Part shown: one piece after another, positions 22,468 through 32,905 of the stretch
Position numbering within the stretch: the first letter of the stretch is position 1
Layout of the letters: every line of letters begins with the position of its first letter
NCBI GenBank assembly: GCA_015680685.1
Contig: MNCI01009279.1
Span: forward strand, 33,440-90,150
Direction: 5' to 3'
Length of the DNA: 56,711 bases
Source: Gnetum montanum
Taxonomy: Eukaryota; Streptophyta; Gnetopsida; Gnetales; Gnetaceae
Made by a program: the position numbers and the translations under genes
The notes under the pieces: model-generated
Told to the model about the DNA's origin: nothing
The model's input: the letters and a program-made list of their open reading frames with translations, nothing else
Databases searched by the model: none

Positions 22468-25400
22468 ATGGGCAAGGGCAAGGAAGTGGAGGGCCAGGGG
22501 AGGAAGGGTCCTGACCTAACCTTTGCCAAAGAGACAGAGGCCATGCTGCAGGGGCTGCCTAGGCCGAGGATGTCGTCGTGGCCCGTGACATCCCATAGGT
22601 AAGCCTTGATCCCTGTCTCTGTTGTTGTTTATGTGCTTCACTGTATTCGTAGCGTAGACGATCTCGGCGTATACGCCGAGCGCAGGGATTTTTCATCATG
22701 AGGGTTTTCGGCGTGGACGCCAGTGTAACTGCGCAGCATAGACGGTGTTCAGTCCTGGCGTAAACATTTTTTTTCACGTTGTTTTAGCGTAAAAGTTTGT
22801 CAGCGTGTTTGTCATCGGCGTAAGTTTTCTTCTGACGGCGTATACGCTGAGGGTTTGTTCAGCGTATACGCCATACGCATACAGTTATCTTCGGCATACC
22901 ACTTTATCTTTTTGGCGTAAACTGTTTACGCCGAACTTGAAATTGAGCGTATACGCCATACGCGTGAAGGGGTTGGGGCGTCAACGTAAAATAGATCGCC
23001 GTCAGCGTAGACGCTGAGTTGGCTAGCGTGTACGTTGAGCTAAATTTCGTTCTTTGCGCTAAGTATTAGTCGGCGTATACGTTCTGCAGACAACGTATAC
23101 GTTCTGCAGACAGCGTATACGTTGGATTGAATGCGTTTTTTACGCCAAGTGTAGATCATCGTATACGCTCTGTATATATCGTATATGCTAATTCTGAATC
23201 GCTCTAAGTGCTAAGTTTGTTCAACGTACACTGTATGCGGCGTATACGCTGAGCGCAAATCATGGGCGTAAATTGTGGGCGTATACGCTGTGTACAGCGT
23301 ATACGCTGGGCATAAACAGTTAGTTGAATTTATGATGCAAACTTTCGTTTATGGCATTGTGATTAGTTGTAGGGACAGCAAACGCTTCCTTATCATGGTT
23401 GAACTCGTCGGAGTGCTAACATGGGCTAGCCCCATTGAGGAAGGCAATCTTCCCCCGGCTTTATTTGTGCATGACAAGGGGGTCTCGTTCAGGGAAGGTG
23501 CTGACGAATTTCTGGCTTTCTTGTTAACCAATTTCGAGGTGGCTATTTGGTCGCATTTTGACGAAGTGACTGCGCGAAGTGTGGTTGATGCAATACTGCC
23601 GGGGGCTGCAGAGGGCATAATGGTCTTTATGGGAGACATTGACGAGGGGCCGTTTGTGGCTGAGGATGGTACTACCCACGGGCCCAAGTCAAACCGCCCA
23701 TTAACGTGTCTGTGGGCATTGCTGCCACCGGGGTTGGATTATGTCAATAATACATTGTTTATAGCTGCCCATGCCTATACCTTGTTCCAGAATCCTCCTG
23801 GCACGGTATACCGAATAGCCAGGTGGGACAATTTACATTTATTGCTTTTTCTATTTTCATTTAATGTTGGTTTCTTGTTTTAACGCACGCTTGTTTGCAG
23901 ACCGAAGACCAACCCAGACGGGATCCTCATTGAGGATGAAGGGATAGCCCTCGCTCGCACCGCTCTGAAGGCCTTTATGAGGGCCCCCACTCTTTGCGAG
24001 GCCGTTCTGGCTCAGACAAAGGGTTCAATGGTCCGTTTCCATAACCAGTTTTCCAGGGCCTTTGCGATGTGCAAGGCTCGTGGGTGGCTTCACGAAGGTT
24101 GGACAGATCAGGGGCCAGTCTTTCCCCACAATTTTGGCAGCACTTCGAAATCTGCCACTAACAGTGGGTAATAACGTTTCTTAGATGCGTTAGTGGGTTT
24201 GTTCAACTATTTGGGGTTATGTTGATATGGTCATCTTAACTTGTTTTAACAGTTGATGCACCTTCCGGTGAGGATCCCGTGACGACAGGACGGACTGAGA
24301 CAACTTTGTCGATGAAGTTCGGGGAGGTAGCAAAGGCACAGAAGTGGCTGCGCAAGCAAGCTCCACCATCCCTTACTCGTTGCTTGGACGATGTCGGCCT
24401 CCTGGAGCTTTTCATGACACCTAGCGTGAATGTTTCAATTGGGGAAATGATAGGGATCGTGGACTCTTTTAATGAGTCTGTTTCTCAGTACAATGCCCGG
24501 ATTAAGGGTGTTAAGGTCATGTTTCATCTATCGCCTGTGTTCTTTTCTAACCTGTTTGGCATGCCAGCAGATGGCCTACCTGTAGTATTGGACAGGTCTC
24601 ATAAAGAGCTCCAAACGATCCGCGAGCTGGAATCTTGGCTTGGCGTGATGAAAAACACCAAGAGATTCCCGATGTAGGGGAAAGAAAAGGTTGTTGAGGT
24701 GAACAAACTGTATCCCCTGTTTCGAGCACGGGTATTTCCCAAAACCCTTTCTCAAGTGCGGAGTTTTGGGGTTGAGGATATGTGCATCATGCGAAGTATC
24801 TTAGAAACTGGCATGCGGTATAACTGGGCTCAGTTTTTGTTGGCGGGCATGCATAAGAAGATAGTGCGGTTGCGCTCAAACATCGAAGCACAATTGCACT
24901 TCACTTTTGCCTTCTTTGTCGGCTATCTTCGCCGTTTTGCCGAGTTTCTTGTGGTATGTGCGGACAACAAGTTTGTCCTACGGGATCGGGGTCAACTATC
25001 CCGCCCGTGGGTCAAACACTTGTACACGACCGCCAAGTCGCAGGATGCCCCAGAAGGTATCGATGAGTCCGTGTCTGTTACCACAGGGGGATCATCTGGC
25101 GGTTCCATCCACACACGAGATAGTCTGGGGGTTGAGCCAGCTGATGTACCTCTAACCGCCAGGCGGGCTGAGCGGGTCATTAAGGAAACCATTGGCAAAG
25201 CCAAGTCAAAGTTGAAAAAACTCGAACGCACCACAGAGGAAGTTGCCGAGATAAATCAGCCACGCGTAAAGCGGTTACGCTTCAAGATACCTGGTAAGTG
25301 AAGCGCGTCTACTTGTTGTTGTATCGCTTTCATTTATTTATAACCCTTACTTCAATTGCTTACGTGTCGTTATCGTTTTCGATTTGATGAAGTGAGGAAG

Positions 25401-26966
25401 CAGGCCTTAGAAACCATCAGAGAGGAGGAGGATACGCGTACCAAGAAAAACAATGAGGAGGAAAGCCCGGAGAAGAGCTAAGGCGGGGGAATGGAGCTAT
25501 TAACAGAGAGGACTACTGACCCTGAACCTTTAGATGACCCAGACGCTATCAACCAAATGTTCAGTAGCTTCCTCAAGGGTGACTTGGATTTGGGCGATCC
25601 CCCAGAAGGTGACAAGGATCAGGGTATGTCTTCGCTTTTAGTTGGTTTTTATTATATTAATTGTGGCTCCTACCCTTTTTATTTATTTATTTTCATGTTT
25701 TTGGCTTAGATGAAGGCAGCGGTACCAGGACGGTACGGTTGGACGTTCCCATGAAGACGGTTCCCCCTGAGGGGACCGCTGAGGTTAGTTCTTCCCGTAC
25801 CCGTCAGCCGCTTATTTGGTCAGAGATGCCAAATAAGTCGGATTTTGTGGATGGGATCGCGGAAGAAGTCGTTGAACATCTCCAGGAAGTCCATCCTGAT
25901 ATAGGTATGAATCATTTAAAGATTAGGAGCTTCGTGTCTTACGTGTACCATTTTAATGTTCGTGTTCTCTGCGTGGGTAGGCGCTAAACTAAGATGGGAT
26001 CCCTCTGAGGGCATCAGTATGGAAAGCCTAACTACACTCTCCCCAGAAGTAGAGCAGGTGCCAAGGCCTGTTTATGAAGGGGTTGCAGAAAGCCTTGCAC
26101 ACAATGCCAAGTCGTTGTGGACTTGTAGGCGTTCTGTTGAACAGTTGTGGCTACAAGTACAGGCAAAGGAAAAGGAAGTCTCTGCTGTAACAGAGGAGCG
26201 TGACGATTTAAAGGCTCGATACGAGTTTGCCGCTGCTAGACTAAGTGGAGATCGTTCTTGGCGAACCTCGGAGATTACGTACACCAGGTATTGGAACCTT
26301 CTGAACCGTCATGCGTCACTGACTCGGAGAATGGCGGAATGCAAAGCTCAAATTGATCTCCTGAACCTTAAGTGTCAAGATTGGAAGGCTTTCGCTTCCA
26401 AGGTTCGCAAGTGGGGTCAGGATGAGAAGAACCATAAACATCAGTACAAGAAGTCGCTGAAAGAGGTATCTATTGAAAAGCGACAACTAGAGATGTTTGT
26501 GGAGGGCTTGGGTTTGCGTTCCGCCTTCGATACCTTTGCCCAAAACACAATTGTGGAAATGGAATCGCCTAAGAGGGTCATCACAACTGCTTCTGGGGAG
26601 GTGTCGGTAGGTGAATTTCCTCTGAAACGCCCTACCTGGTCAGCGGTCGACAAAGGCAAGGCTTTGGCAAACGTTGACTTAGGCCTAGACGGAACAGATT
26701 GGGCCAGCGTTCCAGAGGAAGAAGTCCTTCGTCGGCTGGAGTTTGGCTTAGGGGGATCCCCTATGGTAAACGTTTTGTCTTTATGAAGTTAATTTATTGG
26801 ATAATGTTTAAAATGTTTAGCATTTGCTTATTTTGTGTTGGTTGTTTGTTTTTGGTGTTTTCAACATGAGGGTGGCGATGATACTCACGAGGCTAGCCCC
26901 AGTGGAGCAGGGGCCCCTGACACTGGTGGTTCTAAAGGAGATGATCCTCCTGTCATGGACGCTTAG
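22468..26966 (+). pseudogene. Antisense gene of element B: HAD/FCP1-like, transposon-protein-like, coiled coil
   Basis: This intron-containing gene runs opposite to its retroelement, with eight inferred exons: 22468-22598, 23373-23822, 23901-24167, 24253-25293, about 25391-25624, 25710-25904, 25981-26765 and 26871-26966. The product would be roughly 1,000 residues. Exon 1 is basic (MGKGKEVEGQGRKG). Exon 2 looks like an HAD/FCP1 phosphatase fold: FLIMVELVGVL at motif I, DEFLAFLLTNFEVAIWSH at the helix-strand before motif II, and GDIDEG later. The usual DxD aspartates are not kept. Exon 4 resembles the putative plant transposon protein family (FHLSPVFFSNLFGMP, LYPLFRARVFPKTLSQ, LSRPWVKHLY). Exon 7 is coiled-coil rich, with TRYWNLLNRHASL and KWGQDEKNHKHQYKK. 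Exon 8 is a short Gly/Ser/Asp tail. A TAG near 24675 interrupts exon 4, and the exon 3-4 junction does not hold frame, so this copy is probably dead. The molecular role is unknown. Confidence 0.75.
22599..23372 (+). repeat. Intron 1 of B antisense gene, with GCGTATACGC palindromes
   Basis: The intron runs from GTAAGCC to TTGTAG. It contains many GCGTATACGC, GCGTATACG and GCGTAAAC words, the same words as in B's LTR. They also occur upstream, at about 22280-22460. In A the same places carry GCGTGAGC instead. Confidence 0.8.
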
Positions 26967-27225
26967 TGTTTTTTTGTAGTTTTTTTTTCTTTCGGATTTC
27001 TGTTGACTCAAATTGATACAGGCATTATAACTAGGAAATATTGAGAAAAACAAGCACGATTTGTACAACATTGCACGCATGGATATTTTTTGTTGATTTT
27101 AAATTGTTTGCACACCCGACACAACATTAAAATGTTTTTGGGTTTTTCTTTTTTGTTTTAAAGAGGACACACTGAAGATAAATGATATGTAAAAAAGGGA
27201 AAACAAGGAATGCGTAAGGTATGCG
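26967..27225. other. Spacer between antisense gene and dyad array in element B
   Basis: AT-rich, with T runs. I see no gene or repeat in it. It would hold the 3' end of the antisense transcript. Confidence 0.5.
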
Positions 27226-27487
27226 TAGTTTAAGGCCATTTCGGGCCCCATTGTAAACGAGTAATATTTTTAGGAAAAGGATATGTTTCGTAGTGGACTG
27301 ACCATTTCTGATCATGGCTAGTTTTATGTCATTGCGGACATGATAGTTTAACGTCTTTCCGGACAAGAGGTGCTATTTAATTTTGTTCTCCTTCTCTTTT
27401 TCATCTGTTACGTTTTTTTTTTGGGTTTTATCGTAGTTTAGTGTCATTTCGGATGTGTTATAGTTTAACGTCGTTCCAGACGTTGTA
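27226..27487 (-). repeat. Dyad-motif array after protease of element B
   Basis: There are about six units, including TTTAAGGCCATTTCGGGCC, TTTTATGTCATTGCGGAC, TTTAACGTCTTTCCGGAC, TTTAGTGTCATTTCGGAT and TTTAACGTCGTTCCAGAC. Both arm types (GCC/GGC and GTC/GAC) occur side by side. One unit has GTC/GAT, which still pairs through G-T. Confidence 0.83.
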
Positions 27488-27492
27488 ACATT

Positions 27493-28449
27493 TCATTTTA
27501 GTTGTTTCTTGATTTTCTTCATTTTTTTGTCAGGGAGTGTATCGACCGGTATGATTTTGTATTCTCCGTCTCCTTCGTTGATCACGTTGAATGGCAATTC
27601 AGTCCAGGAGACGTCCATTAGAATGTTTTCGGTATTAATACCTTTAGGTGCTTCGATGTTGGTCATTGTTTCTGTGTTGGTTTTTTCATGAGGTGACGCG
27701 TGTACAGTGTTAAACGCAGGTATTTTGGCTTCAGGGTTTTGTCCAGTATTCGAAGGTTCACTACCCTCCAGTTGTGTTTTGTTTGAGTCCTTTTGGCCAG
27801 GCTTGTTGAGTTCAACCTCGGAGCCTCGGTCCTCGTCTGTGTGCGATGAAATGATGGGAGAGGCTACTTCCCCATGTATGACAATTTTACCACCCTCGTA
27901 GGGTAGGCGAATCTCCTGTTGTATAGGGGAGGACACAGCTCTCAGTTGGGCTAGCCAGGGTCTTCCTAATATTAGGTTGAATCCTGGCATTTCATCGACG
28001 ACAAGGAAGTCAGCGGATGTGGGGAACTGGTCTCCCGCTACAAATTCTAGGGTTATTGTGCCCTTGACTAGTACGCGTGACCCGCTGAATGACTTTAAGC
28101 ATGCGGTTGTCGTAGGTTTGATTAGGTCGGTGAGCCCTAGTTATTCAATGATAGGATATGGTACAACGTTGGTAGCTGCCCCATCATCTACGTGGACCCT
28201 ATGTATCTTGAACTGGTTTACGTGTATGGTTATGAACATAGGGATTGTTGTGGTCTCGCCTGTCTTCTTGTCGACTTTGATGCTATCATCGTGGAAGCTC
28301 AAGGGCTTAGGACTAACCCCGTGAGATGGGTACATTACTGCGTGGATGGCGAGTTCATTGGGGGGCAAGTCCTCACTAACCGAGATCGATGCAAGCATGC
28401 GCACGAGAGCTTCCCGATGAGTTTGGGATGTTAAGACCAAGTCATACAA
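27493..28449 (-). pseudogene. Element B protease region (C-terminal part of gag-protease)
   Basis: This is a retropepsin-type protease that would cut the element's polyprotein. MYDLVLTSQTHREALVRML leads into PMFITIHVNQFKIHRVHVDDG, with the active-site loop VDDGAATNVVP at about 28180. A second conserved block has FNLILGRPWLAQLRAVSSP and QEIRLPYEGG (27985-27900). The catalytic triad reads Asp-Asp-Gly where Asp-Ser/Thr-Gly is usual, and E and A have the same. The piece is in frame with gag upstream. A TAA near 28140, just after the active site, breaks it. It ends KKMKKIKKQLK and the dyad array follows within a few bases. Confidence 0.85.
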
Positions 28450-31354
28450 GCTTAACGAGGTGTTTTTCTATTTTAAGGCTTGAGTAACTTGTGTCAGGGC
28501 CGTTGCAAAATCTCTACTATCAGGGATGTTTTTATTAGCAGTGACTGGGTCCATTGGACCCAATAGTTTTATTTCACATTTTGGTGGTTTGTCGTTATTG
28601 TTAGGACCTGCCGTTTTATACGGTTCTTATGTTTCGGATGACTCACCGTTGTTGTCCGTGTTCGGTCAACCGTTGGATGATGACATGGGCATAGAGTTAA
28701 GTGGAGTTGGTTTGGGTGGGCCCATGGCTAGCCGTTGGCATTCCTTCTCCATGCGCTCACGTGTAAGTCTGTCTACTAGGCGTTCTCGTGTGTTACGCGG
28801 AGGCGGAGTTGGCCTCGTAGCCTGGGATTGCCCTGGGACCTTTACAACGTAAGGAGCTGGATGGGGTTGCGGGTGGATGGTCAGATATGACTGGGCAAGA
28901 GTCTGCCCAGGTATCCTGATGACGTACGGGGTTGGTCTTGGTGGAGGTTGGACCTCTGTCGTGGCAACGGTGGGTGGTACTTGGACTACGAAAGGGGTAG
29001 GCCGAGCATGAAGGGTTGGTGTATCCGTGGGATTGACTGGAGGGATGCGCACCATGTATGATTTTTGACGCGTCGTGGTGTTGGGGACAGATACAGTTGG
29101 GGGCACTCGGACTACGTATGGCGGCTGCGGGGCGTGGGATGGTTGAGATGCGGGTGCGGACTCAGCGAGAGGGATCTGAACTACGAACGACTTGCCAAGT
29201 GTTTCCTATTTATTTTCGGGGTAGATGGTGTTGATGCGAGGTGTGTCAGAACCATCATCACAATAGATTGCGTCAATTACGTACGCTGCCTCTTTAGTGT
29301 TCAGAGGGTCTTTATACACCCCCATGGTTTGGTTTTGCGGCTGGACGGGGTTAGCCCCATCGAAAGTGATTTTTCCATCATCAATCATCCGCTGGATGTC
29401 CTGCTTCAAGGTGAAGCAGTAATCTGTTCTATGCCCATTGCGTTGATGGTAGTCGCAGAAGTGATCCATCCTGAACCCTTTGGGTACGGGCGGCTCATCA
29501 GGCATTCTTAGGCTCGGGCTCTGTATGAGTTGGCAGAATCGTTCCTGCCTTTGGATGGCCGTAGGGGATAATTGCTTATGTTGCATCAACCCAGCCTTTA
29601 AGAGTTGGTCAAAGAGCTGGGACGGTTTCATCGGTAAAGGCATGTACTAAGAGGGTTCCTTCCTCTTGAAATTATGCAAACGGTTCGTCGGGTTCTGTGA
29701 TGATGACTCTAGGGTTGTTGTGGGAGCAGGCTGATAGTAGTTAGTGGTGGTTGCGGGCGGTCATTGTTGATGTGTGGTGTTTGTTTACTGGGTTCCCGCT
29801 ATTGCTGCTATAGTTGTCTTGGCCTTCTTTTTATCCTTTTTAGTATGTTAATTTTTGAAGGCCAAGTATGTCGGGTCATGGCTGTTTTGAGCCGCTTCCT
29901 CTATGTTTCTGATCTGTAAAAATGCTTGATTCAAATCACGTGCGTTGAGGTAATAAAGTTTGGACTTAAAGAAGTCGTTGACAGCGCCCTTCAGAATTGT
30001 AAGCAAATAGGTTGGAGAGATTGGTTCGTGCAGCTCGTTGACAGCCGCACTCCATCTCTGAATAAACTTCTACGCAGGTTCAAGCGGTGCTTGCTTGATC
30101 TACATGAGGCTGTCCAGCGTGGCCTCGGGTTTCAAGTTGTACTTGAACTGGGTCACAAACTGGCGTAAAAGATCGTCCAAAGAGAAAATAGAGTTCCTAG
30201 GTAGGGCCCGGTACCAGTCGAGTGCTCTCCCTGCGAGAGACATGGGAAATACTTGGAGGATGGAGTGGGGCCAAGCGTGGAGCAGCTTGCATTCTAGCCG
30301 GAATGTTATAAGGTGCGCATTGGGATCAGTCTCCCCGTTGTACTTGGTTAATGTGGGCAAGGGGACACCTTTAGGTAAGGTTAGAGGTGGGACCGAAGAG
30401 CTGATAGGATCATCGTTGTAGAAATCCACTACCTTTAACTCTCCCTCAATGGCCGTTTTGAGGCGTTTTACCTCTTCAGTAAGCTCTTGCATTCTCTTTT
30501 TGGCGTCCGCCCAGTCTTGGGCACTCGGTGATGCGGCAACTTGGGGTTGCGGTATGCTGTACAAGCTAGCTTGTTGCGTGTTAGGTGGAAGGGCTGACAG
30601 CTGTGCGAGTGCTTGTGGAAAGGTTACGGTGGGCGGCACTACAGATGGCATGTGGTAGGGAAAGTGTTGTTGTTGGTGTTGCTGCAGCTGGGGTTGTGCT
30701 TGGGGAACATTAATTAGTGGAACTGCATGGGGTGGTGTATGGTGATGGGGAACTTGGTGTGACGGCGCTCCCCTTGCTAGCCATTGCCCTGCCACATTGT
30801 GGGCGGGGACTCCCTGTTGGGCTACGGCTGCTTGGGGAATTGTATGTGTTTGGAGGTGTGGTATGAAGTGGGCAGATGTGGATGTCGGAATCACGTGTGG
30901 CATCCCTATCACCCTTGGTGGGAGTGTTGCCCCCAGGTTATCGAAAGGTGGCGGCACTTGTGAGGATGGGCCCACCGTGGCTATGGGGATGGGCGCGAGT
31001 GGGAAGGTGTTGGGTTGGTGATCACTCGGAAGAGGGACGTGGACTAGTGCTGCTGTTTCCGGCGGTGGCTATTGAGCCTGGATGAATCTAAGGTGTTGCA
31101 AGGGCATGAGTTCCCCTGTGCCAAGATGGAAGATGGGGTTGACCTGTGCTTGAGGGCTTAAGGTATGCTACGACTCTCCTTACTCGGATTGAGCGGCAAA
31201 TCCATCCTCATTCTCTGGTTGNATTATATTGATCTTGGGTGATAATGCTAGAGGCTGGGTCCCTCCCTTGCAGCCTTAGGGATCAGCGGGGACCCGCTGT
31301 GGGTTGCATTCCTAGGTGTTGTGCGACAGGCTGTTGGACAGCTATGGTGTCCAT
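28450..31354 (-). pseudogene. Element B gag
   Basis: Gag starts at MDTIAVQQPVAQHLG (31354) in the same frame as protease. It has an N-terminal piece SLRLQGRDP...TQDQYN, a Pro/Gln-rich region with HFIPHLQTHTIP, and a short coiled segment MQELTEEVKRLKTAIEGELK. The capsid domain has KYNGETDPNAHLITFRLECK and RALDWYRALPRNSIFSLDDL (about 30390-30130). The zinc knuckle CDYHQRNGHRTDYC is at about 29465-29425. A linker carries repeated P-F/Y-V-V/I-R/K-V/I-P motifs (29106-28850). A single n at 31222 coincides with about 45 residues missing relative to A. Stops interrupt it in several places. Confidence 0.85.
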
Positions 31355-31361
31355 GGCGGTG

Positions 31362-32905
31362 GTCTGGGGGTAAAACAAGACCCGCTCGAGCCCGTCCAAA
31401 AGTTTATACAGCGCTGGAATGCTACCTTGAATGAGATCCGCGAGCCGATCACGGACTCACATCTGCTGGCTATATTCAAAGGAGCAGTCAACGACTTTAT
31501 TAAGTCAAAGTTGTATTATCTTTCCCCAACTCTCTACACCAGGCCTTCGCTCAAACTAGAAGCATCCAAGATGCTGCAGAGGCCAGCAAAGACCCGATGT
31601 ATGTCGCCTACAGGAACGCACACAACAAGGGCAAAGACAAAGCTAAAGCAGTGACAATGACAGTATCTGCGATGACTGAGGGTACAAAGACTAAGAATAA
31701 GAAGGCATCCACGGTGCCTCCTGAAACCACAGCTGGTGCCGGCACCAGCCAAGACACAACTGCCCCTGAAGGGCCCCCCCATCCAAAGCCAAACTTTGAG
31801 CGTAAGGATCGTTCAAAATACGTAGCCCTGCCTGTAAAACATTCCGAACTGTTGAAACAACTGTTAGGGGCAGGGCACATTCAACCTAAGAAGGTGTTCG
31901 AGGAAGCTCTGAAGCGTCACAAACGTCATTGTCAACTGTTGAAGAACCCTTCTTTAGCCTTACCTAACGAACCACCAGTTCCGAGATCTTTCAGGCTAGA
32001 CCATTTCTGTGACTACCACCAGCTGTGTGGTCACGATACGGATTACTGCTGGGCATTGAAAGATGACATTCAACATATGCTGGATGATGGTTTACTCAAG
32101 TTTGACAGCAGCAACCTGGCACGTCTAGAAAACCAAACATTGCACGTATATAAGGACCCGTTGAATGCAAACGATGATCCTTATACAATTACTGTGGTGA
32201 GTACGGACAGTGAGAGGAGGGAACCACCAAAACAGCCTTTTGTTTTGCGTGCGCCTGCCAGCTCATAAAGGGGGCCAACCATTTCATTGTTAGCTAGTAG
32301 GGTCTCGAGGCCGCCCTTCATCATACGAGCACCTTCTCAGATACACCCTCAGTCACGCAGCGACAGTCAAGCCGCGGCCTCGTCCGCGCCCACGCCTAGG
32401 GCACCCTTCATTATCAGGGCATCAAAACCACAGGCTGCTCCTCTCACGCAGGGGCAGATCTCCAACTAAAAGCGTCAACCATCACCTCCCAAACGAAAGG
32501 GAGAGGACACATCAGTTAATGCAACGAAAGACCATTTTACGCTCGGCTTCCCTAAGCCTAGGCCCTTGGCCTCTGTGCCTTCGCCTGTACCTCAAGGGTA
32601 GGATAAAGGTGCAGAAACGCAGCCGCCTTCTCTTGGCAAGAAAAAGAACAACCCCCGACTGACACCGCTCTACCTCGAGAGATCCGTCTCTTGGGCCGAA
32701 TGGAAGAGGACAAGGGACATAAACAACCTAGCCAAGAGAAGGACCTCCTCGACGCATTTACGCAAGTTAAATAGGCTCTCAAACAAAAAAACACAACCTT
32801 GAGCCTTTATGACCTGCTTATGATGTCTCGAGAACACCGTGAGGCTATGGTTCGCATGCTGACATCCATATCAGTGGATGAAAGCTTGCCAGCGGAGGAG
32901 GAAGC
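31362..32905 (+). pseudogene. Second copy of element E gag (capsid to linker)
   Basis: This stretch is a diverged copy of 14087-15626, with differences of a few percent, mostly transitions. It starts abruptly inside the capsid domain at QDPLEPVQKFIQRWNATLNE and reaches the GAAGC site. It keeps an intact zinc knuckle (CDYHQLCGHDTDYC) that is damaged in the first copy. A C-run here has seven bases where the first copy has six, leaving 31597-32268 open. Another 1-bp deletion lies near 31530. It shows that two copies of E existed with a B-family insertion at the same base. Confidence 0.85.

Noticed and set aside
22468-26966. Ordinary host gene in which retrotransposons inserted on both sides
   Set aside because: Three diverged copies occupy the same antisense position between protease and pol, each flanked by the family's dyad arrays, so the gene is part of the element.
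28526-28852. Plus-strand frames across the B gag region, including 29065-29511
   Set aside because: They are shadows of the minus-strand gag-protease frame, which has recognised domains.
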